Positions 1-6,262 are shown, counted from the stretch's first letter. The stretch: DNA of 10,150 bases from Chlamydiota bacterium (GCA_021772365.1 JAJFMC010000138.1:1-10150); one strand, 5' to 3'. Notes: generated by a model not told the origin, from the letters alone. Translations and numbers: made by a program.

Positions 1-137
1 TCGAATTCAATCGGTTTACCATCACTAGTCACAACCATATGAACTTTAATTCCACAAAAGTATCGCTTTTTTGATGCTGCGTACCCAATGTAGCGTAGTC
101 GTTCATAATATTCTCCCGTTCTGATTCGAAAAAACAT
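1..137 (-). pseudogene. IS982-family transposase fragment, running off the left edge
   Basis: The minus strand is open from 173 to the left edge, and from the ATG at 135-137 it reads 45 codons. Within this, the stretch reading GYAASKKRYFCGIKVHMVV, followed by TSDGKPIEF, closely resembles the central DDE-domain segment of IS982-family transposases as I recall it (pattern YRGY..SKKRYFYG.K.H..VT..G.PVEF). The IS982 transposase is normally around 290 residues. The N-terminal third or more is missing here, because recognisable similarity stops near 130, where the reverse strand begins to read as a different gene remnant. The C-terminal half would lie outside the window, so I cannot tell whether the element is intact on that side. 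No terminal inverted repeat is visible at the junction, which suggests a decayed or recombined copy, not a fresh insertion. Family assignment is from motif memory. Confidence 0.62.
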
Positions 138-330
138 TATACAGACATTTTCTTTAAATGAAAAAATTAGGTTCTATAAAATGGCAAAGCATTCTGCTAC
201 AGAATGCGCAAGTATTCTTGATGTTTGTCGGTGTCTAAATATAATTGGAGAAAAACGATACCTTAGCGGTCGAGAGCTATTAATTCGCATAGTTTCAATG
301 CAAATTAAACTAGCTCAATCTAAAAAATAA
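133..330 (+). pseudogene. C-terminal remnant of a four-helix-bundle (S23/IVS-encoded type) protein
   Basis: The plus strand is open from 109 to the TAA at 328-330. It encodes a peptide containing EKIRFYKMAKHSATECASIL, followed by DVCRC and, further on, GRELLIRIVSMQIKLAQSKK. This matches the last half of four-helix-bundle proteins of the 23S rRNA intervening-sequence/S23 family as I know it (F..IA.GSA.ECA.ILDV, then a last helix G..LL.RIV.ML.KLA). Full-length members are about 115-125 residues; only about 65 residues are recognisable, and there is no N-terminal helix or start codon in the expected place. The only in-frame ATG is at 181, deep in the domain. Position 133 is an approximate left end, where weak similarity (N-I...F-S) fades and the transposase fragment on the other strand begins. 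Such genes are often found near mobile DNA. The function of the family is poorly known. Confidence 0.6.
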
Positions 331-373
331 TCGGGCACGGGCACGATTCCCAATTCTTCAACTTGTCTGGGTA

Positions 374-477
374 TATGCGTTCAACTTAACCCCTTTCGCT
401 GCCCCCAAAGCTCAATTTCTCTACCGATCACCCGGCGCTAACGACTCCCCTCTTTGACGGCAGTGCGTGAACGCATA
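374..477. repeat. 10-bp inverted repeat, right arm inside a candidate promoter
   Basis: The left arm tatgcgttca (374-383) is the exact reverse complement of tgaacgcata (468-477). The arms are 84 bases apart, so a hairpin is less likely than a pair of half sites for a DNA-binding protein. The right arm covers the spacer and the first bases of the -10 hexamer of the candidate promoter at 454-481. An operator role is inference only. Confidence 0.35.
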
Positions 478-481
478 CTAT
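454..481 (+). promoter_or_regulatory. Candidate sigma-70-type promoter for the 578-1420 gene
   Basis: TTGACG (454-459) and TACTAT (476-481) are separated by 16 bases. Both hexamers are near the consensus, and the orientation fits the gene at 578. A start near 488 would leave a leader of about 90 bases. The score comes from pattern matching by eye. Confidence 0.4.
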
Positions 482-577
482 AGACTTATGAATTTATACT
501 GGACGTAAAATCTTCTTGATTTCTACCCCGAAAACAGGCATAGATAATTATTTAAAACTAGTTAACTGGGGTCTCTC

Positions 578-1420
578 ATGTCTCGAATTATTTTTACTTC
601 GTTATTCATCGTATTTGCCATCGTCGGTATAGGTTATTGGAGTTGGGAAAACAATACCCAGTTTGCTGAACAACTCAAGCAGTATCTCGACAAGGGGGAT
701 TTCCTTACTCTCGAAGCTCGCTACACGCCCGAACAGATCATGAAAGCGCATCAACACGAACTGCTTTCCGATGAACGATATAAATACCAAAATCCAACAC
801 TCACCTTCCATCCCTATCTATTAATCGAAGCGAAATATTCCCTACCTAATAAAAAAACCAAAGAAGGTACTGTGATGTGGAGCCTAGTCGATGGAGAGAT
901 GGTCCTCGACACCGACACATGGGAAAAAACCCATGGATTCCAAGACGCTCTCCTTGTCAATGCGACACGTAACGAGTTCAAAGTCATGAACGCTCTCGCT
1001 AAAAACGGAGGAAGCATGACAAAAGAACAGCTGAATCGAGAGTTGAAAATCGACCAAAACATCACTATGAGCTGGATTGACAGCGCACGTAATAAACACC
1101 TGATCATCCAAAAAGGCGACCTTCTATCACTTCATTTTCAAAATCCAAAGATCCTTGTTACTCCCCATACAAAAATCAGCCAGTGGCTCGTCACCAAACC
1201 TTACAATCACGTTCAGAGAGTCCCAAAAAAACACACACGTCGGCAGATTGAAAAAATTGCTAAGGCAGCATTTGGGCAAGATTTTACTGTAAGATCTATG
1301 CAAGAAGTCTCATTACCTGTCTATAGTATCGGAGTTCTTAATCCAGATGGATCTATTCATACGAGTTTTTGGAATGCTCTTAACGGACAACGGATCAACC
1401 CTCGATCCTTCGCCTATTAG
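578..1420 (+). CDS. Membrane-anchored hypothetical protein with a winged-helix-like middle
   Basis: This is a 280-residue protein I do not recognise. Residues 4-21 form one hydrophobic segment without a signal-peptidase-like site, so it looks like an N-terminal anchor followed by a soluble part. Residues 25-125 contain mixed helix and strand. Residues 130-187 look like a winged helix-turn-helix: a helix FKVMNALAKNG, then MTKEQLNRELKI, then a helix ending in ARNKHLIIQKG and a strand pair LLSLHF. The final part (about 215-280) resembles a small alpha/beta unit ending in DGSIHTSFWNALNGQRI. The start has GGGG about eight bases upstream of the ATG. Its stop codon TAG directly abuts the stop codon of the convergent gene at 1421, leaving no room for a terminator between them. 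The winged-helix reading is by eye; it could equally be a protein-interaction fold. No function is assigned. Confidence 0.85.
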   Translation: MSRIIFTSLFIVFAIVGIGYWSWENNTQFAEQLKQYLDKGDFLTLEARYTPEQIMKAHQHELLSDERYKYQNPTLTFHPYLLIEAKYSLPNKKTKEGTVMWSLVDGEMVLDTDTWEKTHGFQDALLVNATRNEFKVMNALAKNGGSMTKEQLNRELKIDQNITMSWIDSARNKHLIIQKGDLLSLHFQNPKILVTPHTKISQWLVTKPYNHVQRVPKKHTRRQIEKIAKAAFGQDFTVRSMQEVSLPVYSIGVLNPDGSIHTSFWNALNGQRINPRSFAY

Positions 1421-2236
1421 TTAAGAGGTCATTTCCCAGTAATCCTGCATAAGTTTTTTTGTATTAACACCTTTAAAGTGTAAAACCTTCGCTTTACCAG
1501 GAATTTTGACTGAGTATCTCACTGCGAAGTTATACTTTTCTGCTGCTAAAAAAACGATTTTTATCAAGCGGTAATTAAAAAACAGGGTGTCCAGAGTACC
1601 TAACCTTTCATTTTCAATCAGTTTCTTATAAAAAAGTTTTTTCAACATAAACTGCAGTCCAATCCAATAATGATATTTTTCACTTTTAAAAGCAGAAAAC
1701 TGTTTAATCAGTTCACCAAATAACTGCGCTACATCTTCCTTACTATTATCCCTTACTGCAACAAATCCTATGTTTATAGGGTGTGTCAATTCCGCACCTG
1801 CTTTAACAAGATCTTGGTTGAGATAAAGTTTTTCATAAGTGAAAAACAAATCTCCTTTTGAATGAAAAATCTGCTCTAAATCATCCCGAATAATCATGTC
1901 AGGATCGAGAAAGATAACGTGACCATTATGCTTTAGATTTCTAAGGGCCCAGATTTTAGCTTGAAGAGATTCTATTTCCATCATATCGGATTTTCTAGGA
2001 ATCCGATGAATTTCAATGAACTCAGGCAAATCTACTTCTGTTGTCTCGTCCGTGATGAGCACCATTCTCGCATCTTTATGGTGCTTGAGGGCTGATTCAA
2101 ACATCATCATTATTATCGTAGAGGGCTGGCTAATCGGAACGTACTTTCCCCCTTCACTGATCTCTTCGTAGACATCCTGAATGCGATTCAAGATTTCATC
2201 GGTAAAGTGAATATAGTAAGAAACGAAGGTAATCAT
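1421..2236 (-). CDS. Glycosyltransferase-like protein (GT-A/GT8-like), second of a tandem pair
   Basis: This 271-residue protein has the marks of a GT-A-fold, nucleotide-sugar-dependent glycosyltransferase. It has an N-terminal strand MITFVSYY, a second strand MVLITDE (58-64), and HVIFLDPDMII with the metal-binding DxD motif DPD at 111-113. NIGF (155-158) resembles the FNAG-type acceptor-side motif, and a terminal HFKG (253-256) resembles the metal-ligand His of GT8 enzymes. There is no signal peptide or membrane segment, so the enzyme should be cytoplasmic. It starts three bases after the stop of its paralogue at 2240-3064 and is surely co-transcribed with it. The two share length, start (MITF), DPD, NIGF and HFKG but are clearly diverged, which suggests different donors or acceptors. 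Donor and acceptor cannot be read from the sequence. Family certainty is moderate; a general glycosyltransferase role is likely. Confidence 0.85.
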   Translation of the reverse strand: MITFVSYYIHFTDEILNRIQDVYEEISEGGKYVPISQPSTIIMMMFESALKHHKDARMVLITDETTEVDLPEFIEIHRIPRKSDMMEIESLQAKIWALRNLKHNGHVIFLDPDMIIRDDLEQIFHSKGDLFFTYEKLYLNQDLVKAGAELTHPINIGFVAVRDNSKEDVAQLFGELIKQFSAFKSEKYHYWIGLQFMLKKLFYKKLIENERLGTLDTLFFNYRLIKIVFLAAEKYNFAVRYSVKIPGKAKVLHFKGVNTKKLMQDYWEMTS

Positions 2237-2239
2237 TGA

Positions 2240-3064
2240 TCAACAGGCCTCATTTTTAATTTTCTCCCAATACTTCACCATCCACTTTTTTTTCTTTAAC
2301 CCTTTAAAATGAACAATTTTTGTATCGATAGGAATATGCATATATCTATTCGGAGTAAAGTTGTAGATTTCGGCATCGAGAAATGCAAATTTTACATCAT
2401 CCATTTCGATTTCATAAGGTTGTTCCATCCTCTCTTTTTCCATCTTCAACAGGTGTTTTTTGAATATACTAGAGAAAATCACCTGCAATCCAAACCAATA
2501 AGTATATGTTTTATTTTTAATTTGCATACCATTTGAGACAATCTTTCTAAAAATCTTTAATGCTTTGCTTCTATTTTCATTTCTTATTCCAATAAAACCA
2601 ATATTGATGGGAAACACCAACTCTTGCTCTGGTTGAAGAATATTCTCTTTTGTTCCGTCTTTTTGATAGGTAAAAAATAAATCACTGGTTTGATCGAATA
2701 TATGTTCCAGGCAACTTCTAATAATAATATCAGGATCCAAAAAAATGATGTGTGTTTCAATAGGCAACAAGTTCGTAGCTTGGATCATCCGGTTAAATCT
2801 TTCTAGTTCAAAAAATTCATCGGAACCGGAAGTACGAACGACTTCAATAAACGAGGAAAGGGTAACTTCTGTAAATGTATCTGTAATAAGGATGAATCTG
2901 CCATTCGGATGATGCCGTCGAGCAGACTCAAACATAGCACTGATTACAGCTTCGTGATTTTCTATAGGAGAATATTCTTGATCACAAAGATCTTGATAGG
3001 TTTCATTGATCTTTTCGCAAGCGTTGCGAGAGAGGGTTTGATAGAAGCTAATGAATGTGATCAC
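2240..3064 (-). CDS. Glycosyltransferase-like protein (GT-A/GT8-like), first of a tandem pair
   Basis: This 274-residue paralogue of the following gene has the same order of motifs: MITFISFY at the start, FILITDT (57-63), HIIFLDPDIII with DPD at 110-112, NIGF at 154-157 and HFKG at 252-255. The start is a GTG (3062-3064). It is chosen because the next residues align with the ATG start of the paralogue, and because an in-frame TGA lies only 18-20 bases upstream with no ATG between. No convincing Shine-Dalgarno is visible, so translation may be weak. A long hairpin (3089-3155) stands just upstream, between this gene and trxA. The protein is probably a cytoplasmic sugar transferase acting on an envelope glycan, lipid or protein; the substrate is unknown. 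The C-terminus is more basic (KKKKW) than in the paralogue. Confidence 0.83.
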   Translation of the reverse strand: MITFISFYQTLSRNACEKINETYQDLCDQEYSPIENHEAVISAMFESARRHHPNGRFILITDTFTEVTLSSFIEVVRTSGSDEFFELERFNRMIQATNLLPIETHIIFLDPDIIIRSCLEHIFDQTSDLFFTYQKDGTKENILQPEQELVFPINIGFIGIRNENRSKALKIFRKIVSNGMQIKNKTYTYWFGLQVIFSSIFKKHLLKMEKERMEQPYEIEMDDVKFAFLDAEIYNFTPNRYMHIPIDTKIVHFKGLKKKKWMVKYWEKIKNEAC

Positions 3065-3088
3065 TAAGCAAACCGTTGGTATTCATTT

Positions 3089-3155
3089 TGTGAATCAAAA
3101 ATCTGATCTTTAGAGAAAGTTGCAAAACTCTCTCTCAATCGATTTTTGATTCACA
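3089..3155 (-). repeat. Long hairpin between trxA and the glycosyltransferase pair
   Basis: The arms 3089-3103 and 3141-3155 are perfect 15-base reverse complements (left arm tgtgaatcaaaaatc). Inside them, 3112-3121 and 3126-3135 form a second stem of ten pairs with one mismatch around a four-base loop. On the minus strand the structure lies downstream of trxA and upstream of the 3064 start, but no run of U follows it. It may be a factor-dependent or partial terminator, an mRNA-stabilising or processing site, or a small palindromic repeat. Which of these applies cannot be decided from the sequence. Confidence 0.6.
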
Positions 3156-3212
3156 TGAAAATTATCGACTAATGGCATCCTCAAAAGGAAAACACACAGT
3201 GAACAGCCACGA

Positions 3213-3533
3213 TTATAAAGCTTCTTCCATAAGAGATTGAAGAGCTGCCTTATCGCGAACTCCTACAACACGATTAGCTTCTTCACCATTTTTAAATAGG
3301 ATAATTGTCGGAATAGAGGTTACCTGATATTTAGCGGTGACACTTTGAGATGCTTCTATATCAATTTTTCCTACTTTCGCTCTGCCACTCATTTCGTCAG
3401 CGAGTTCTTCAATTATTGGAGCGATCATTCTACATGGCCCACACCAATCAGCATAAAAATCTACGAGGGTCACGCCGGAAGAAGTTTCAGCTTCAAAATT
3501 TTCGTCGTTAAGATGTAGAAGGCTTTCAGCCAT
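3213..3533 (-). CDS. trxA: Thioredoxin
   Basis: This is a 106-residue thioredoxin, the usual length for the family. The active site WCGPC is at 30-34, the buried Asp is D25 (in VDFYADWC), and the cis-proline is P75 in TSIPT. It reduces protein disulfides in the cytoplasm, using electrons from thioredoxin reductase, and serves ribonucleotide reductase, peroxiredoxins and methionine sulfoxide reductase. The ATG is preceded by AAGGAG, nine to ten bases upstream. It is divergent from trhO, with 175 bases between the two starts that hold promoters for both. The glycosyltransferase pair lies downstream on the same strand beyond a hairpin, so partial read-through is possible. There are no unusual residues. 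Confidence 0.97.
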   Translation of the reverse strand: MAESLLHLNDENFEAETSSGVTLVDFYADWCGPCRMIAPIIEELADEMSGRAKVGKIDIEASQSVTAKYQVTSIPTIILFKNGEEANRVVGVRDKAALQSLMEEAL

Positions 3534-3581
3534 ATATTCATTCTCCTTGATGAAATCGTTTTATTAGTTAACCTCAAGTAT

Positions 3582-3611
3582 TACATACCCCCATTTTTTT
3601 ATTACAGACAA
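3582..3611 (-). promoter_or_regulatory. Candidate promoter for trxA
   Basis: On the minus strand, TTGTCT (3606-3611) is followed after 18 bases by TATGTA (3582-3587), upstream of the trxA start at 3533. The -10 is imperfect, so this is only a plausible candidate. Confidence 0.3.
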
Positions 3612-3646
3612 TTTTTCCCGCGCGTATCGCCCAGTACATGTTCACC

Positions 3647-3675
3647 TTGAAAAATATAAATAAACTATTTATGAT
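3647..3675 (+). promoter_or_regulatory. Promoter for trhO-ychJ-like operon
   Basis: TTGAAA (3647-3652), a 17-base AT-rich spacer and TATGAT (3670-3675) make a strong sigma-70-type match. The predicted start near 3682 gives a leader of about 27 bases before the ATG at 3709. Confidence 0.6.
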
Positions 3676-3708
3676 ATTTAGTAACTAAGTCAAGTAGGAA
3701 TCAATATC

Positions 3709-4704
3709 ATGGTAGATAAAAAAGATTTTAACATCATCGTCCTTGCCTTTTACAAATATGTCGAAATAGAAGACGCCCAGCTAGAGGTAAAAACCCATAA
3801 AAAATTCTTCGAAAACAAAGATATCACTTCAAGGATTTATATTTCTGAGGAGGGAATCAATGGTCAGATGAGCGCTTCCCAAAAAGATGCAAAAGAGTAT
3901 ATTGATTGGATGCACTCAAGACCTGAATTTAATGATGTTAATTTCAAATTACACTATTGGCATGAGCAAGTTTTTCCTAAACAAACAGTGAAATACCGCA
4001 AACAGCTCGTTGCTATTGAAGAGTCTGTCGATGTCGCCAATACAGGAACGCACCTTTCTCCTAAAGAGTGGAAAGAGATGCTTGAAACTAGCAGTGATCA
4101 CATATTAATTGACGTTCGCAATGACTACGAGTGGGAAGTTGGGCATTTCGATGGGGCAGAGCTTCCTAAATGTGCGACGTTCAGAGAGTTCAAGGAATAC
4201 GCCGATAATTTGGAAGCGACGACCGACAAGAAGAAACCTGTCATGATGTATTGCACCGGGGGGATTCGCTGTGAAATCTACTCTGCCGTTCTTAAAGAAA
4301 AAGGTTTCGAACATGTGTATCAACTTGACGGTGGTGTTATCAATTATGGGTTAAAGGAAGGGACGAAGAAGTGGCTCGGTAAGTTATTTGTCTTTGATGA
4401 CCGTTTGACAGTCCCTATTTCTGATGAGGAAAACTCTGAAGCTATCAGTAAGTGTCGCAAATGTAGTTGTATCACGGATAATTATTATAACTGTGCCAAT
4501 ATGGACTGTAATGAGTTATTCATCTGCTGCAAAGATTGTTTGGAAACATTAAAAGGGTGTTGTTCTGAAGGGTGTATCGATGCTCCACGAGTACGTCCCT
4601 ATCAGCAGCAAAATCCACATAAGCCATTCAGGAAGTATCACCACTATTTTGGACAAAAAAATTACCCTGAGAAATGTAACCAATCCCAGAAGATCTCCTC
4701 ATGA
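3709..4704 (+). CDS. trhO: tRNA uridine(34) hydroxylase (rhodanese-domain TrhO)
   Basis: This 331-residue protein belongs to the UPF0176/TrhO (YceA) family. TrhO makes 5-hydroxyuridine at wobble position 34 of certain tRNAs, independently of prephenate. The N-terminal part (about 5-100) is the family's acylphosphatase-like domain with the conserved EGINGQ and FKLHYW segments. A rhodanese domain follows (about 120-225) with IDVRNDYEWEVGHFDGA and the active-site loop YCTGGIRCE, catalytic C182. The C-terminal tail (about 245-290) is very rich in cysteine (for example CRKCSC and FICCKDC) and probably binds zinc, as in relatives. The ATG follows TAGGA and a good promoter. The last codons overlap the next gene as ATGA, so the two proteins are probably made together. 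Family assignment is firm; the modified tRNA species are not visible. Confidence 0.93.
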   Translation: MVDKKDFNIIVLAFYKYVEIEDAQLEVKTHKKFFENKDITSRIYISEEGINGQMSASQKDAKEYIDWMHSRPEFNDVNFKLHYWHEQVFPKQTVKYRKQLVAIEESVDVANTGTHLSPKEWKEMLETSSDHILIDVRNDYEWEVGHFDGAELPKCATFREFKEYADNLEATTDKKKPVMMYCTGGIRCEIYSAVLKEKGFEHVYQLDGGVINYGLKEGTKKWLGKLFVFDDRLTVPISDEENSEAISKCRKCSCITDNYYNCANMDCNELFICCKDCLETLKGCCSEGCIDAPRVRPYQQQNPHKPFRKYHHYFGQKNYPEKCNQSQKISS

Positions 4705-5102
4705 GTTGTCCCTGCCAAAGTGGAAAAGAGTATGGTGATTGTTGCGAGCCCTATCACAGTGGCCAGTTACCTAAAGTTCCCCTTTCCCTGATGCGCAGTC
4801 GCTATTCGGCATATGCAACGGGGCTCGCTGATTATATCATCAATACAACACATCCCGATAACTCCCAGTACCTCCAAGACCATAAGCTATGGAAGAAGCA
4901 AATCGAAGGTTTCTGTCACCAGACGCAGTTTTTGGGATTAGAAATCCACGAAGAAGTTATCGGTGAAAAGGTTTCTTTTGTCACTTTTACCGCGAAACTT
5001 ATGCAGAACGATCAAGATGCTAGCTTTACGGAGCGCAGTCGTTTTGAGAAGGGTGGAGGCTGGTGGCTTTACCACAGTGGAGAGTTCAAGTTAGGAGTCT
5101 GA
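4701..5102 (+). CDS. YchJ-like SEC-C protein (UPF0225), short form without the second SEC-C motif
   Basis: This 133-residue protein begins with a SEC-C zinc motif, CPCQSGKEYGDCC (C3, C5, C14, C15), then PYHSG and LMRSRYSAYA, the hallmark of the YchJ/UPF0225 family. A strand-rich NTF2-like core follows to RSRFEKGGGWW near the end. E. coli YchJ, as I remember it, is about 150 residues and ends in a second CPCGSGKKFKKCC motif. This protein stops just before that point, so only the N-terminal zinc motif is present. The start ATG overlaps the trhO stop (ATGA at 4701-4704), which indicates translational coupling. The cellular role of the family is not established. The tight pairing with a tRNA-modifying enzyme hints at a job in RNA or translation quality, but this is inference. 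The 3' end overlaps the convergent gene by 12 bases. Confidence 0.92.
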   Translation: MSCPCQSGKEYGDCCEPYHSGQLPKVPLSLMRSRYSAYATGLADYIINTTHPDNSQYLQDHKLWKKQIEGFCHQTQFLGLEIHEEVIGEKVSFVTFTAKLMQNDQDASFTERSRFEKGGGWWLYHSGEFKLGV

Positions 5103-5915
5103 ATGTTTCCATCGCTTACGGATAAGGTCTAGCATTTTCTTTTGTGTGTCATCGAGGACAACGGTTAGTCCGGGCTTTACGCCGTTTTCGGAAAGTTCAA
5201 AGGCACGCATCGTATTACAAATACGACCGTCTAGCCTGACCCCGATTCCATGGATACCCACCATATTTCCCCAATCACCGAACATTTCTAGGGTCATCTC
5301 GCATGCTGTGATCATAAAAATCACACGTTTATCCGGGTTGTTATGGACGACGTCAAATATTTCCTTACCGATATAATGGATAGTGGGGATCAGTAGCGGC
5401 ACACTCCCCTCTTCAGGAAGGGCGTGAATACATTTACCGATGAAGCACTGCCTACAGACAGGATTATTTGAATCGTGGATGCAGGCGTCGGTGAAACGTC
5501 CTGAGGGGCATTCAAGAGGTTTATGGCAGTAGGAGAAACCAATGACAAATAGAGTATCCTCTTGAGTCAGGAGTTCTTCGAATTCATCGATAGATTTGAT
5601 ACCATAGTAGAAAAAGTCACCTTTGCGGCTGAACGGCTTTGATTGAAAAGCAGATTTAAAAAACTCTCTACCATAGCGAATTGGGTGTCTCAAAAAACCT
5701 TTTAGTATATGAAACCCTTTGTCATGAGTAAGCATATATTTCAGGCTTTTCCATTTGAGATTTTTTGCCGTTTGAGGAGTCATCCCAGGCATTTTGGGGA
5801 GAGTTTTCAGTGTTTTTAGCTTTTGTTGTTTTTGTGCAGCAGGAACACCTTGGTCCCAGGACTCTTCATTTTCCTCCCATGATTTCTTGGGTTGCCACAT
5901 TTTTAATTTGGTCAT
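5091..5915 (-). CDS. Unknown protein with eight conserved-looking cysteines, possibly DUF116-like
   Basis: This is a 274-residue cytoplasmic protein. The N-terminal 60 residues are polar and basic, with KLKTLKTLPKMPGM, and probably flexible. The C-terminal half carries all eight cysteines: C130, C136, C145, C154, C157, C162, C205 and C233. The central CRQCFIGKC and the late ACEMTLE and GRICNTM segments recall the spacing in DUF116-type proteins, where such cysteines are thought to hold metal. I give this link low weight. The ATG at 5913-5915 is chosen because AGGAG lies ten bases upstream. An upstream TTG at 5943-5945 overlaps the -10 box of the promoter at 5945-5973 and cannot be the start. 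Its end overlaps the ychJ-like gene by 12 bases in convergent orientation. The cysteines suggest iron-sulfur or zinc binding; the function is unknown. Confidence 0.88.
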   Translation of the reverse strand: MTKLKMWQPKKSWEENEESWDQGVPAAQKQQKLKTLKTLPKMPGMTPQTAKNLKWKSLKYMLTHDKGFHILKGFLRHPIRYGREFFKSAFQSKPFSRKGDFFYYGIKSIDEFEELLTQEDTLFVIGFSYCHKPLECPSGRFTDACIHDSNNPVCRQCFIGKCIHALPEEGSVPLLIPTIHYIGKEIFDVVHNNPDKRVIFMITACEMTLEMFGDWGNMVGIHGIGVRLDGRICNTMRAFELSENGVKPGLTVVLDDTQKKMLDLIRKRWKHSDS

Positions 5916-5944
5916 GTTGTTAGTGCTCCTAGAAGAAGAGTACA

Positions 5945-5973
5945 ATCATACTGAATCGCTTTCTTAAGGGCAA
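5945..5973 (-). promoter_or_regulatory. Promoter for the eight-cysteine protein gene
   Basis: On the minus strand, TTGCCC (5968-5973), a 17-base spacer and TATGAT (5945-5950) match a sigma-70-type promoter well. It lies just after the terminator of the preceding gene. The predicted start near 5938 excludes any start codon upstream of 5915. Confidence 0.55.
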
Positions 5974-5980
5974 TGGATAT

Positions 5981-6017
5981 AAAAAATCCCCAACCATGAC
6001 GACCATGCTTGGAGATT
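5981..6017 (-). terminator. Intrinsic terminator after the 62-residue small protein gene
   Basis: On the minus strand the arms 6009-6017 and 5985-5993 pair over nine positions (one G-U). After one mismatch, CATG at 6004-6007 pairs with CATG at 5995-5998, closing a five-base loop. A run of six T (5981-5986) follows directly. The hairpin lies about 55 bases after the stop codon at 6074. Confidence 0.8.
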
Positions 6018-6073
6018 CTGTTATAAAGGACGGTTATTATGACATATTAATTTATTAAATTTTTCATTCGTTA

Positions 6074-6262
6074 TTATGTAATTTCTTCGGCTTCTACAAG
6101 CCCTCTTTTAATAATTTCGTTCGCAGTGGCTTTCACAGTACAAATTCCACCCTTGAAACCAACCAAACGCATCAGTTCATCAAGGTGTTCGATTTCGGTA
6201 ACCAAGAAATCATTAACACTTTCTAATTGGCCTATTTTTCGTAGTAGTTCTTTTTCACTCAT
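6074..6262 (-). CDS. Small helical protein, paralogue of the gene at 6428-6610
   Basis: This is a 62-residue protein. The start ATG (6260-6262) is chosen because GGGAGG (6268-6273) lies five bases upstream and because translation from there, MSEKELLRKIGQLESVNDFL, aligns with the start of its neighbour. An in-frame ATG eight codons earlier lies before the Shine-Dalgarno and is unlikely. The first 35 residues look like an amphipathic, probably coiled-coil helix. They are followed by LMRLVGFKGGICTVKATANE and a last helix. The neighbour shows the same pattern, R.VGF..G..TVK..A..I. There is no signal peptide and no known domain that I recognise. An intrinsic terminator follows. The protein is probably a small cytoplasmic oligomer or adaptor; the function is unknown. 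Confidence 0.75.
   Translation of the reverse strand: MSEKELLRKIGQLESVNDFLVTEIEHLDELMRLVGFKGGICTVKATANEIIKRGLVEAEEIT

Larger units (their letters stand above)
331..577. other. Non-coding region before the anchored winged-helix-like protein
   Basis: I see no convincing gene on either strand in these 247 bases. The region contains a short tandem gggcac pair at 333-344, a 10-bp inverted repeat (374-383 with 468-477) and a candidate sigma-70-type promoter at 454-481. I checked for a tRNA cloverleaf and found none. Confidence 0.5.

Noticed and set aside
332..345. Tandem gggcac pair
   Set aside because: Two copies of six bases are too few to call a repeat or tandem array.
814..1111. Reverse-strand open frames under the 578-1420 gene, and similar frames under the other genes
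   Set aside because: They are antisense to well-supported coding sequence, lack ribosome binding sites and read as low-quality protein.
5943..5945. TTG as start codon of the eight-cysteine protein
   Set aside because: It overlaps the -10 hexamer of a good promoter and has no Shine-Dalgarno, while the ATG at 5915 has AGGAG ten bases upstream.
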